Positions 18,565 through 27,083 of a DNA stretch of 64,000 nt are shown piece after piece; position 1 is the first letter of the stretch; each line of letters opens with the position of its first letter. Made by a program: the position numbers and the translations under genes. The notes beneath the pieces are model-generated. The model was given only the letters and a program-made list of their open reading frames with translations, had not been told where the DNA came from and ran no database searches. This stretch comes from DASXZH01 sp963829965 (GTDB lineage Bacteria > Armatimonadota > Fimbriimonadia > Fimbriimonadales > Fimbriimonadaceae), in NCBI GenBank assembly GCA_963829965.1, contig CAWHLK010000056.1, forward strand, positions 124,001-188,000. The letters run 5' to 3'.

Positions 18565-19281
18565 TTAGCCCTTGTGCCTCTTTAGCTGAATTTCCTGCTC
18601 AATGTAAGGGTTGAAACCCGGATTCGCAACGATGTCTGCATCGTCGGCATCCGTCCAATGAATGGTGCCGCTATATTCGGGAATCAGATTCACTTGCTTG
18701 GCAAAGTTCTTGGTGTCGGCTGCTGCCGCAGCCTTTAGAGGTTCATCGTCGGTGTCTTCCGTTTTTGAGACCACATGCTTGGAAATTTTGTTGCCATCCT
18801 GCTTGTAGGTGCCCGCGGTTACTACGGTGTCGGTGCCCTTCTTATCGGGGGTTTCATCGACCTCTTCGAGAATGTAGGTGCCATCGGGACGAAACTCGTA
18901 GGTTCGAGTTAGGTTTTGCAGTTTATTGACAACATCCCATTTTCCGAGGAGGCTGTAGGACTTGGCTTCCGGCTTGGCGGTTTTGTTTGGTGGCGGCGTC
19001 GGGCCGCCTTTCGATGAGCTCGACGACGTCCCGGAAGAAGCGCCCTTGTCGCCGGCGTTGGTCCCTTTTGGGACTAACGCGCTTGCGCCCGTGGTACCAC
19101 CGGTGGCCGAGGTCTGATCCGGGGGGGTGGGTGCGGCAGAGGTTGGCGCGCCGTCTTTGACAGGCGGGGCCTTCGTGGAAACTTCCTGAACGTTTGGCGT
19201 GGCCGGTTGGTTGGAATCCGGTGGGTTGCTGCAACCCCAGAGAAGGCATGCGGTGATGGCGACTAGACCGAGGATTTTCAT
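18565..19281 (-). CDS. Lipoprotein, member 3 of three tandem relatives
   Basis: The lipobox is CLLWGCSNP (Cys about residue 17), followed by a long Pro/Thr/Ser/Gly linker (residues 20-110). The domain then reads YSLLGKWDVVNKLQNLTRTY, EFRPDGTYILEEVDETPDKK and ends GTIHWTDADDADIVANPG. It is alignable by eye with the preceding two genes, which suggests two tandem duplications. The ATG at 19281 is the only sensible start. Function unknown; a cell-surface or periplasmic binding role is inference. Confidence 0.65.
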   Translation of the reverse strand: MKILGLVAITACLLWGCSNPPDSNQPATPNVQEVSTKAPPVKDGAPTSAAPTPPDQTSATGGTTGASALVPKGTNAGDKGASSGTSSSSSKGGPTPPPNKTAKPEAKSYSLLGKWDVVNKLQNLTRTYEFRPDGTYILEEVDETPDKKGTDTVVTAGTYKQDGNKISKHVVSKTEDTDDEPLKAAAAADTKNFAKQVNLIPEYSGTIHWTDADDADIVANPGFNPYIEQEIQLKRHKG

Positions 19282-19331
19282 AGAGTGACGTGTAATTGTA
19301 ATGTTTTTGACGGTTCGTGTCTAGGCCCAAT

Positions 19332-20237
19332 CTAGTCCAATGCGGGAATTCCCTTGGATGCAACCTTCAAAGAGCCGTGCAACTCCGCATAGGCTCGCGT
19401 CAGGGCAACCCCGAAGAGAAATACCTGAGCGTAATAATAGGTCCAAAGCAGGATGATTACCACTGCCCCTGCCGGCCCGTAGATCGTGCCCGCGTTGCTG
19501 TAGGTGAAATAGAGGCTAAGGACATATTTAAAGACGGAATAAGCGAGGGCGGTTACGATGGCCCCTAACCAGACGTCCCGCCATCTCACCGCCCGTTGTG
19601 GCAGCCATTTGTAGATCGCTGCATAGACCGGCGTCCAAAAAACGAAGGAGAAGAGGAAGCTAAGCGCATCTCCAATGTGATGGGACTGTTCCCCTGGAAT
19701 CGAGTGGCGAACCAGGCGGAGCCAGGAGTCGACGATGACCCAGCCAATAAGAACGGTTCCCGTCAGGAGGACCATTAAGATCGAAACGGCCTTGCTAAGG
19801 AAAAAAGACTTGATTCCCCCTTGAGCGCTCACGCCCCAGATCAAATTGACCGAGAACCGTAGCTGTTGGAAAAGGCCGGACGCGCCGTAAATCGAAACTA
19901 CAAGACCCAATGAACTGGCCCAATAACCGGTGGTTTTTGACTTGGCGCCGTTCAGCAGATTCTGCAACACCGCGCCCTGATCCTTGCCCAAAGAATGGCT
20001 TACGGTGTTCACTATCGTTTGCTGGAGGGGGTTAGCGGAACCTTGCCCGTGGAAAAAGAGCGCGCTGGCAGCGGCAAGAAAGAGGAGTAGGGGCGAGAGG
20101 GAAAGAACCACATAAAAGGTAAGTGCGGCGGAGGAAGTGGGACCGTTTGCCCCAAAGAAGGTCCATGCGTTGACGATCAAACGAGCTCGCACCAGAATCC
20201 GTTGATGCAACGGAAGCCCGGCAAGGCTCAAGTCCAA
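19332..20237 (-). CDS. YihY/BrkB family membrane protein
   Basis: Six membrane helices over 301 residues, with SSAALTFYVVLSLSPLLLFL near the start, the family hallmark (AAALTFY.L.S..P). Later motifs FWTPVYAAIYKWLP and RDVWLGAIVTALAYSVFKY match the same family. YihY proteins were once called RNase BN, but that assignment is wrong for the family; their function is unknown. The last helix ends GAVVIILLWTYYYAQVFLFG. It is divergent from the NIL-domain gene, leaving a 29-base intergenic gap for both promoters. Confidence 0.93.
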   Translation of the reverse strand: MDLSLAGLPLHQRILVRARLIVNAWTFFGANGPTSSAALTFYVVLSLSPLLLFLAAASALFFHGQGSANPLQQTIVNTVSHSLGKDQGAVLQNLLNGAKSKTTGYWASSLGLVVSIYGASGLFQQLRFSVNLIWGVSAQGGIKSFFLSKAVSILMVLLTGTVLIGWVIVDSWLRLVRHSIPGEQSHHIGDALSFLFSFVFWTPVYAAIYKWLPQRAVRWRDVWLGAIVTALAYSVFKYVLSLYFTYSNAGTIYGPAGAVVIILLWTYYYAQVFLFGVALTRAYAELHGSLKVASKGIPALD

Positions 20238-20266
20238 GCTCCCATACGGGTAATATTCCCGGCAGC

Positions 20267-20506
20267 ATGGCGCATGTGGATGTAACTCTGGTGGCGGGTA
20301 AGGATGCGGTTAACAAACCCTGGTTGTGGAAGCTGAGCCGCGATTTCAACATTCAGGTCAATATTCGAAAAGCCAGCGTCGACACCGATTATGGTTGGAT
20401 GCTTGTTGAGTTGGAAGGCGCAGTGGAAGAAATCCAACGAGCCACCGCTTGGCTCATGACAACCGGAATGCACGTTGAGGCTTCCGAACGCGCTCTGGGC
20501 GCCTAG
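20267..20506 (+). CDS. NIL-domain protein
   Basis: The 79-residue protein is a single NIL domain of the type found at the C-terminus of MetN and in stand-alone ferredoxin-like regulators. It has AHVDVTLVAGKDAVNKPWLW, SRDFNIQVNIRKASVDTDYG and GWMLVELEGAVEEIQRATAW. NIL domains bind amino acids such as methionine in ABC importers; the ligand here is unknown. It ends three bases before the esterase TTG start, so the two genes are probably one transcript. Confidence 0.85.
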   Translation: MAHVDVTLVAGKDAVNKPWLWKLSRDFNIQVNIRKASVDTDYGWMLVELEGAVEEIQRATAWLMTTGMHVEASERALGA

Positions 20507-20509
20507 GCC

Positions 20510-21394
20510 TTGCATCCGCAAATACCGCCCGGGTTTGATGCCTTTTGGCGAGAAACCACCGACGAAGCCCTTAATACAGGGCTCGACTTTACACGCACGC
20601 CGGGCAATGCCTATGATTGGCCCGGGTTTCTCATTGAGGAATACACGTTCCGAGGGATCGACGGGTCGGCACGTCACGGCTGGATCGCGGCGCCGGAAGA
20701 GGATGGTCCCCACCCGTCCTTTGTTTGGATACCGCCATACGGGCGAGAATCGCTCCTTCCAAACGCTTATGGCACTCGTAAGGGCTTTGTGACCGCGAGT
20801 CTTAACTTTTTTGGCCACGATGCATTCCACCAAGAAAAATATACGCCTGCGCAGGGCTATTTCGCTGAAGGCGTACTTGACCCGCATACGTGGATTATGC
20901 GTGCTAACTACCAGAATGCGGTTCTTACAGCCAGGGTGCTCCGTGAGCAGCCAGAGGTAGACCGCGAGAAAGTGTCCGCAATGGGCATGAGCCAGGGTGG
21001 CGGAATTGCCATTTGGCTCGCCGCGGTGGAATGGATCCACGCAGTCTGCGCCGACATGCCGTTTCTGGGCGGCGTCAGCCAGAGCTTGGGCGCCCATGTT
21101 TACCGATATCCGCTCAAAGAGCTGCTCGATTTTGTGGAAGGGGTTCCACAAGGCCTGGAACAGATTAAATCCACAATCTCTTACTTCGACACTCTGAATG
21201 TCGCAACGCGCTGCCGGAAGCCGACTCATATCAGTTTGGGTGAAAAGGATCCGGCGGTAAAACCTCCCTCGGTTCTCGGCATCTACGATGCCTTAGCCGG
21301 CAAGAAGATACTGAGGAGGTATCCCACCGGCCACGACTGGTATCCGGACATGATCGAGAACAATCGAAATTGGCTGCTCGAAAACGGGAAGTAG
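20510..21394 (+). CDS. Acetylxylan esterase/cephalosporin C deacetylase family
   Basis: An alpha/beta-hydrolase of the AXE1 family with the nucleophile elbow GMSQGGG (Ser about residue 163), acid residue in SLGEKDPAVKPPS, and His in YPTGHDWYPD. The start FDAFWRETTDEAL matches the family's N-terminal FDAFW motif. A TTG at 20510 is used, giving a protein of 294 residues, slightly shorter than the usual 320. No signal peptide is seen, so the enzyme is predicted cytoplasmic and would deacetylate imported oligosaccharides. It sits just downstream of the NIL gene. Confidence 0.85.
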   Translation: MHPQIPPGFDAFWRETTDEALNTGLDFTRTPGNAYDWPGFLIEEYTFRGIDGSARHGWIAAPEEDGPHPSFVWIPPYGRESLLPNAYGTRKGFVTASLNFFGHDAFHQEKYTPAQGYFAEGVLDPHTWIMRANYQNAVLTARVLREQPEVDREKVSAMGMSQGGGIAIWLAAVEWIHAVCADMPFLGGVSQSLGAHVYRYPLKELLDFVEGVPQGLEQIKSTISYFDTLNVATRCRKPTHISLGEKDPAVKPPSVLGIYDALAGKKILRRYPTGHDWYPDMIENNRNWLLENGK

Positions 21395-21510
21395 GGGCGG
21401 TTGGTGATTCTCTAACGATGCATTCGCGTAATACGATCGAGGGCGATGCCGGGACGTTTCCGTACGCTTCAACTTCTCGCTGACGCCCGTTTTGCTGCGT
21501 CTGTTACGTG

Positions 21511-22509
21511 TTATCCTCGCGTCAACAAATAAACCGCGAAAGAGCCCAGCCAATGTTCTCCCGCGTAGTCGCCGGATTTAACGCTTGCCAGTCCTGCCTC
21601 CCCATGCTCCTCGGCGGAAGCCAAGAGCGTTGGCCGCAACTGATTACCACCAGAGAGCGCTCCCGCAATACCGCGCATGCACCACGCCCTGCTCAAGTTC
21701 AGACCATCCAGGTGCACGGTTTGAGGATCGGTCCGGTCCGGCACCTCAACCGGAACAAGGATTGGGCTGGGATCCGGGAGTAAACGGTCCAGCCATTCTT
21801 CGAACTCGCCACGGGTCAGTATCCGCCTCATGAGATCGGCTTCCACCAGGACCGGAGATAGGAAGTCGGCGCCTCCAGGCTCTCCGATGCAAGAGTTGCC
21901 GGCATCGCCGGAGTAGTAGCACTTGGCGCGCTCAAAGATTCGGTCGCGCAGTTGGTTATTTCCAACTTCGGCTGCGTAATCCAGGGCCAGTGCGAGAGCG
22001 AATGCCGTATTGGAATGGAGACCGAGCCGGATCGGATGGCTCAGGTTCGGCAGGAAGCTGAGAAAGCGCTCCACGATCTTGCTTTCCAGGGGGCCGAGGT
22101 GCTGAGCCCATCGGATCCCATCCGGGTCATCCCAGCCGTGAAGTTCCGCCGCCAGTTGCAGTAGCCAAGCCCATCCGTAGGGACGTTCAAAAGATTGCCG
22201 ATTGGCTTGGTCGAGGTATGCCGCTTCGATCCGAAGGTTCTCCTGCGTGAGGTTTTCATTGAGCGTGTCCCTGACTTGCTTGTTTTGGGCGAGTTTGAAT
22301 CTCTTCAGCAGGCTGACGAGCGTCCAGTGTCCGTGGACGGCGGAGTGCCAGTCGAAGCATCCGTAGAAGGCGGGGTGAAGCTGTCTGGGGCTGCGGACGT
22401 CCTCTGGGCCGTTGATCACATGATCGAGCTTGTTCGGAAACTCGCGGCAGATACCGTTCAGGGGAAGTTCGGCAATGGATTCGGCGAGTTCCTGAGTTAG
22501 TTCAACCAT
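21511..22509 (-). CDS. DUF2891 family protein
   Basis: The 332-residue protein is recognisable as DUF2891: HPAFYGCFDWHSAVHGHW near residue 50, YGWAWLLQLAAELHGWDD (about 130), GEPGGADFLSPVLVEADLM (about 225), and a terminal GEHWLGSFAVYLL. It is all-alpha, probably an (alpha/alpha) toroid, and predicted cytoplasmic. The reaction is unknown; the paired Trp/His clusters look like a sugar- or peptide-binding site. It faces away from dsbD and converges on the esterase. Confidence 0.9.
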   Translation of the reverse strand: MVELTQELAESIAELPLNGICREFPNKLDHVINGPEDVRSPRQLHPAFYGCFDWHSAVHGHWTLVSLLKRFKLAQNKQVRDTLNENLTQENLRIEAAYLDQANRQSFERPYGWAWLLQLAAELHGWDDPDGIRWAQHLGPLESKIVERFLSFLPNLSHPIRLGLHSNTAFALALALDYAAEVGNNQLRDRIFERAKCYYSGDAGNSCIGEPGGADFLSPVLVEADLMRRILTRGEFEEWLDRLLPDPSPILVPVEVPDRTDPQTVHLDGLNLSRAWCMRGIAGALSGGNQLRPTLLASAEEHGEAGLASVKSGDYAGEHWLGSFAVYLLTRG

Positions 22510-22636
22510 CGTCTTTAGAATATCCGCCGTGGAGCATGCGAGATTTTATAAATCTTTGACAGTTGTGGCGTAGGCTTGGTTCTGAGCGATTCCGCAGGCG
22601 ACAGATTCGTATACTCTTACGAGAGGCAGACCCGGA

Positions 22637-24571
22637 TTGGATGTAAAAAGACTAACCCTTGTAATTCCCGCAATACTTTGCATGTGCAGCGCGTGGGCGA
22701 CGCACGTTCATTGGACGGCCAAACTCGTGCCAACGGATGCGCGAGCGGGCGAATCCGCCCAGATCGTTGTGACAGGGACGATTGATCCCACCTGGCATAT
22801 CTATCAGCTTAAGCAGGAGAACGCGGGTTCACCGATGGTGATCGAGGTTCCCAAGACTCCGGCACTTGCTCCTGAAGGCGAGGCGATTCAGCCGCCGCCA
22901 AAGAGCGAGTACGATCAAAATTTCAGCACCCAGGTTGGGATTTATGAAGGGGCGGTGGCCTTTGGCGTGCCGGTTAAAATCGCCACTGGAGTTACGGGGA
23001 AGCAGAGTATAACCCTGAGCGTTTCCGACCAGACTTGCACATCCCGTGTTTGCGAGAGGCCGGAAACCGCTGACGTTCCCCTCTCGTTTACAGTCGCGCC
23101 AGGCGCCGCGAGACCGGACCACATGGCCAAGCTGACTGCTCCTCCCGACCAACCCGCTGGGTATTCCGGCGGGGGCGCCCCCACTTCCGGCGCACCGGCC
23201 AAGCCGAAAGGCGCGAGTACGGATGCCGCTTCCAATGTTCAGAGCGCCGAACAGCAAGGTCTTTGGAGTTTCATTTCTTTGGCGTTTGTGAGCGGCCTTC
23301 TTGCCCTTCTAACGCCCTGCGTGTTCCCGATGATCCCGATTACGGTCAGCTATTTCTCCAAGGCGAACGCGCAAAACGGCAAGCGAAACGTCGCGGGCGC
23401 GGTGGTTTATTGCCTTGGCATTATTGCGACCTATACCGTCGTGGGCGTAGCCTTCACCGTGGTCTTTGGGGCGACCGGGATCCAGAAGTTCGCCACGAAC
23501 CCCTACGTGAACCTTGGCATGGCCTTGCTGTTCGTGGTTCTCGCGCTCAGCTTGTTTGGTTTGTTCGAAATCAAGATGCCGAGTTCGCTGGTAAATAAGG
23601 CTTCGTCGGAGACTCAGAAGGGGGGCATGTGGGCGCCGTTCTTTATGGGGCTGACCTTTACCCTGACTTCGTTCACGTGCACCGCATCGTTTGTGGGGGT
23701 TGCGCTGGCGGACGCGGCCCAAGGAAAGCTGTTCTATCCGGTCGTTGGGATGCTCGCGTTCGGGGCGGCGTTTTCGCTGCCTTTCTTCCTGCTTGCCCTG
23801 TTTCCGCAATATTTGGCCAATCTTCCCAAGTCGGGCGGTTGGCTGAACACGGTGAAGGGCTACATGGCTTTTATCGAACTCGCGGCGGCGGTCAAGTTTT
23901 TGTCCAACGCAGACCTTTCCTGGAACCTGTACTTGCTGCCGCAGCCGGTTTTTCTCGCCATTTGGGCGATCATTGGCACCTTGGCGGTGCTGTACCTTTG
24001 CAATGTCGTGGTGATCGGTTCGCCGGGCGCCAAGATTGGCGCGGGGCGGATCGTTTTTGCGGTTTTGACCGGGGTCTCTACTGTGATGTTTCTAGGCGGG
24101 GTCGCGGGGAACACGACGCATTTTGGGACGTACCTGACCGCCTTTTTGCCCCCAGACCCCTATCCTGGTCATCAGAGCGCAGCCCGAGCCGGCGAGATCC
24201 AGTGGCAAGGGGACTATAAGAAGGCTTTGGCCCAGGCCAAGGCGGCCAACAGGCCACTCTTCGTGGACTTCACTGGGGTTACTTGCACCAACTGCCGCGC
24301 GATGGAGGAGCAGGTGTTTCCAGTGCCGGCCGTTCGGTCTCTGATCAACGGCTACATACCCGTGCAGCTCTATACTGACCGGCCTCGAGCGGACGACCGG
24401 TTCAACGCTCAGTTGGAGCAGGACCTGGCACACCAGGAAACGCTTCCCGCTTATGTGATTGTTTCGCCGGACGGCAAGGTGTTGAAGGTGTTCAGCGGCT
24501 ACGACCCCGACCCTTCCCATTTCCAGACGTTTTTGACGCCGGGATCTGGCGGAGCGGTCGCGAGTCGGTAG
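22637..24571 (+). CDS. dsbD: DsbD-type thiol:disulfide interchange protein
   Basis: It has the three DsbD domains in order. A signal peptide precedes the periplasmic alpha domain (about residues 25-160, CTSRVC pair). A CcdA-like membrane domain follows (about 205-460, eight helices, with the redox cysteines in LLTPCVFPMIPI and SFTCTASFVG). The C-terminal thioredoxin-like gamma domain has CTNC in TGVTCTNCRAMEE. DsbD passes reducing power from cytoplasmic thioredoxin to periplasmic partners such as DsbC and cytochrome c maturation. The length (644) is normal for long-form proteins. A TATACT box lies at 22610-22615. A free alpha-domain paralog is encoded at 25474-25938. Confidence 0.95.
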   Translation: MDVKRLTLVIPAILCMCSAWATHVHWTAKLVPTDARAGESAQIVVTGTIDPTWHIYQLKQENAGSPMVIEVPKTPALAPEGEAIQPPPKSEYDQNFSTQVGIYEGAVAFGVPVKIATGVTGKQSITLSVSDQTCTSRVCERPETADVPLSFTVAPGAARPDHMAKLTAPPDQPAGYSGGGAPTSGAPAKPKGASTDAASNVQSAEQQGLWSFISLAFVSGLLALLTPCVFPMIPITVSYFSKANAQNGKRNVAGAVVYCLGIIATYTVVGVAFTVVFGATGIQKFATNPYVNLGMALLFVVLALSLFGLFEIKMPSSLVNKASSETQKGGMWAPFFMGLTFTLTSFTCTASFVGVALADAAQGKLFYPVVGMLAFGAAFSLPFFLLALFPQYLANLPKSGGWLNTVKGYMAFIELAAAVKFLSNADLSWNLYLLPQPVFLAIWAIIGTLAVLYLCNVVVIGSPGAKIGAGRIVFAVLTGVSTVMFLGGVAGNTTHFGTYLTAFLPPDPYPGHQSAARAGEIQWQGDYKKALAQAKAANRPLFVDFTGVTCTNCRAMEEQVFPVPAVRSLINGYIPVQLYTDRPRADDRFNAQLEQDLAHQETLPAYVIVSPDGKVLKVFSGYDPDPSHFQTFLTPGSGGAVASR

Positions 24572-24641
24572 AGGGGGGACGGTTGAGTGCTGGGTATTGA
24601 GTATTGAGAAAGCGCGAAGCGTCCGCCTGGGCCCAGCGGAG

Positions 24642-25469
24642 CTACTTTTCCATCGCCGCGTCTCGAATCCTCTTGACGCTTGTAAGCAATTCTGCTGCCT
24701 GAGCCAATGGCCACTGGGTGGCCGCATCGGATAGTGCGCGCTCCGGATCGGGGTGAACTTCCAGGAACAGCGCGTCAATGCCCACTGCAGCCGCAGCGCG
24801 GGCCATTGCGGGGATGGATGCCCTGTTGCCGCCGGTCGTTGTCCCGGCGCCTCCTGGGCGCTGGGCGGAGTGGGTGGCGTCAAAGCAGACGGGCACGCCA
24901 AAACTCCGCATGGTTTCCAATCCGGGCATGTCCACGACCAGAGTGTTGTAGCCAAAGCTCGTGCCGCGCTCGGTGAGGATAATCCCATTGGCTTTGTAGG
25001 CTTCCAGCTTTTCGACGATGTTCTTGGCGTCCCATGGAGCCAGGAACTGTCCCTTCTTCACGTTAACCGCCTTGCCGGTCTCCGCGGCTGCCTGAAGCAG
25101 GTCGGACTGGCGGCAGAGGAACGCGGGGATTTGAAGCAGGTCCACACATTCGGCTACCGCAGCGGCCTGGTCCGGCAAGTGCACGTCCGTGGTGACCGGA
25201 AGGCCAAGTCTCTCTCCAACGGTGCTCAGGATTTTCAGGCCCTCCTGCATTCCGGAACCTCTTACCGAGCTGCAGGAAGTTCGGTTCGCCTTATCGTAAG
25301 AGGCTTTGAAGATGTAGGGAAGACCCAGCTCTGCGCAAATGGACTTCATGCGCTCGGCAACGGTGAGGCACAGATCCAGAGATTCGGCCAGGCACGGACC
25401 CGCAATAACAACGAGGCGACCATCGCCGACAGTGACGGGCCCAACAGAAAACTGGCGGACCTCGCTCAA
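24642..25469 (-). CDS. kdsA: 3-deoxy-8-phosphooctulonate synthase
   Basis: KdsA joins phosphoenolpyruvate and arabinose 5-phosphate to make Kdo-8-phosphate, the first step to the LPS inner core. Motifs visible: VIAGPCLAES, FKASYDKANRTS, PVTTDVH, QIPAFLCRQSDLLQAAA, NVKKGQFLAPWD, ERGTSFGYNTLVVDM and FDATHSAQRPG. The 275-residue length is usual. It indicates an LPS-type outer membrane. It follows the DsbD-alpha and SdhB genes on the same strand by four bases, an unusual gene order with no evident pathway link. Confidence 0.96.
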   Translation of the reverse strand: MSEVRQFSVGPVTVGDGRLVVIAGPCLAESLDLCLTVAERMKSICAELGLPYIFKASYDKANRTSCSSVRGSGMQEGLKILSTVGERLGLPVTTDVHLPDQAAAVAECVDLLQIPAFLCRQSDLLQAAAETGKAVNVKKGQFLAPWDAKNIVEKLEAYKANGIILTERGTSFGYNTLVVDMPGLETMRSFGVPVCFDATHSAQRPGGAGTTTGGNRASIPAMARAAAAVGIDALFLEVHPDPERALSDAATQWPLAQAAELLTSVKRIRDAAMEK

Positions 25470-25473
25470 GCCC

Positions 25474-25938
25474 TCACTTCACCGTAACCGTCGCCGTTGC
25501 AGTTGCATCGGCAGGCGGATAGCAACTGTTCATGTTGCATTGCTGATAGTGAAAAATCACGGAGACCTTAACGGAGCCTTTTTTGGTGGGCAAGACGATG
25601 GAAAGCGGGATCTTGATCGTGCCGCTATAAACCTTAACCGGCTTTGGGTCGCCGCCAACTGCGAGATCGGTGCCGGCCGGATACTTCACCGGTTTCAGCT
25701 TGATCGTTTTCGGACCGACGGTGACGGTTATCGGAATAAGATCGGGGTCGCTTGCAGGGTTTTGGTAGGCGTGCAGTTCCGGACCGAACGTTACTTGCAA
25801 GGAACCGTCCAGTTTGGCGCCGTGTTTGCCGGACGCGGGGAAGGAAACTTTCAAATCAGGCGCCACGTTCGATTGGGCCGAAGCAAAGGCAGCAAAAAGG
25901 GCGGCCGTTCCGAAGGCCAGCAGCTTAGCAGTTTTCAT
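25474..25938 (-). CDS. Free-standing DsbD N-terminal-domain protein
   Basis: A signal peptide (MKTAKLLAFGTAALFAAFAS) precedes one domain of about 130 residues that matches the DsbD alpha domain: LDGSLQVTFGPELHAYQNPA, a Pro/Gly loop, and YQQCNMNSCYPP, the redox cysteine pair that in E. coli DsbD reads YQGCADAGFCYPP. The membrane and thioredoxin parts are missing. It would be periplasmic and could take electrons from the DsbD at 22637. It lies between sdhB and kdsA with almost no spacing, so it is co-transcribed. Confidence 0.85.
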   Translation of the reverse strand: MKTAKLLAFGTAALFAAFASAQSNVAPDLKVSFPASGKHGAKLDGSLQVTFGPELHAYQNPASDPDLIPITVTVGPKTIKLKPVKYPAGTDLAVGGDPKPVKVYSGTIKIPLSIVLPTKKGSVKVSVIFHYQQCNMNSCYPPADATATATVTVK

Positions 25939-25939
25939 T

Positions 25940-26719
25940 TTAAAATCCCATCCATTTCTTGATTTTGTATTTGGTCGTGTCGCCGTTTAGTCGAGCGATC
26001 GCTTGAGTCAAGGGCACGCTCTTAGGGCAGACGCGCACACAGTTCTGAGCGTTACCGCAGCCGGTAATTCCTTCCTCGCTTGTCAGGAACTCCAACCTTT
26101 CGCTTTCGAGAGTTTTTCCGACCGGATGAATGTCAAAAAGCAGGGTCTGAGCGAGGGTCGCGGGGCCAACAAAAGGCGACCGTTCGTTAACTTGAGGGCA
26201 GGCTTCTAGGCAGCATCCGCAGGACATGCAGCGCGAAAGCGCGTAACGCAACTGGCGGGTGTGATCGTCTTGGGCTTGACCCATTCCAAGATCGTAAGAG
26301 CCGTCGATCGGAACCCAGGCTTTTGCCTTTTTGAGGTTCTCAAACATTTTGGAGCGGTCGACAAGAAGGTCTCGAACCAGCGGGAACTTCTTCATGGGTT
26401 CGAGGGTGACCTCGTAGACGCCATTATGAGGCTCCGAGATGTCTTCAATCAGGGCCGTGCAAGCTTGCCGCACGCCGCCGTTGATGTTCATCGTGCACGA
26501 GCCGCACACTTCTTCCAGGCATGCCGCCTCCCAAATGGGGGGCTCAACCGTGGCGCCTTTTATATTAACGGGATTGCGCTGAGTCTCTCGGAGGGCCGAG
26601 ATCACGTTCATCTTGTCCCGATAGGGGATCTCAAATGTATCCCAGTAGGGGCTTGTTTCCTGGCTTGCCTGCCGACGAACCTTCAGCTGGACCGTGGGCT
26701 GGGGGGTTTCCGTACTCAC
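25940..26719 (-). CDS. sdhB: Succinate dehydrogenase/fumarate reductase iron-sulfur subunit
   Basis: SdhB carries electrons from the flavoprotein to quinone through three clusters. Cysteines for [2Fe-2S] are in ACLEEVCGSC and RQAC (about 70-90), for [4Fe-4S] in CMSCGCCLEACP (about 160-170), and for [3Fe-4S] in CGNAQNCVRVCPKS (about 220-235). The length of 259 is normal. No sdhA or sdhC is next to it: upstream is a repeat block and downstream the DsbD-alpha gene, so the other subunits must be elsewhere. Confidence 0.94.
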   Translation of the reverse strand: MSTETPQPTVQLKVRRQASQETSPYWDTFEIPYRDKMNVISALRETQRNPVNIKGATVEPPIWEAACLEEVCGSCTMNINGGVRQACTALIEDISEPHNGVYEVTLEPMKKFPLVRDLLVDRSKMFENLKKAKAWVPIDGSYDLGMGQAQDDHTRQLRYALSRCMSCGCCLEACPQVNERSPFVGPATLAQTLLFDIHPVGKTLESERLEFLTSEEGITGCGNAQNCVRVCPKSVPLTQAIARLNGDTTKYKIKKWMGF

Positions 26720-26740
26720 CGATTGTCATTCTACCTTGGG

Positions 26741-27038
26741 GTGGCGGGCAAACCGCTTCGCCCGTAAACCGCTTCGCTTGTAAACATGGCGCTTCGCGCC
26801 GTAAACCGCTCCGCTTGTAAACATGGCGCTTCGCGCCGTAAATCGCTTCTCTGTAAACCGCTTCGCTGTAAACCGCTTCGCTTGCTGTTACCCATATAAG
26901 GAACAGTGCTCAGTTTACAGGCGCAGCCCATGCTTACGGGCGAAGCCCATGTTTACGGCGCGAAGCGCCATGTTTACGAGCGAAGCGCCATCATTACGGG
27001 CGAAAGGCCATGTTTACGGCGCGAAGCGCCATCATTCA
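26741..27038. repeat. Large imperfect inverted-repeat block
   Basis: The left arm (26741-26890) has repeats of GTAAACCGCTTCGCTTGTAA and of AACATGGCGCTTCGCGCCGT (itself a GGCGC-TTC-GCGCC hairpin). The right arm (26920-27035) has the reverse complement, including GGCGCGAAGCGCCATGTTTA at about 26957. The unpaired centre at about 26890-26920 holds CTGTTACCCATATAAGGAAC. It separates sdhB (leftward) and wecG (rightward), so it lies in both promoter regions. Confidence 0.7.
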
Positions 27039-27083
27039 CCCGCATGAATCCATTCAACCGGTAGAATTGTCTTTATCAGCAGC

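Noticed and set aside
20228..21229. Long minus-strand open frame of 333 codons
   Set aside because: It lies opposite the acetylxylan esterase, whose motifs and family match are clear; the antisense translation has no family-like features.
26741..27038. CRISPR array
   Set aside because: Units vary in length and spacing, there are two opposed arms and no uniform spacers.
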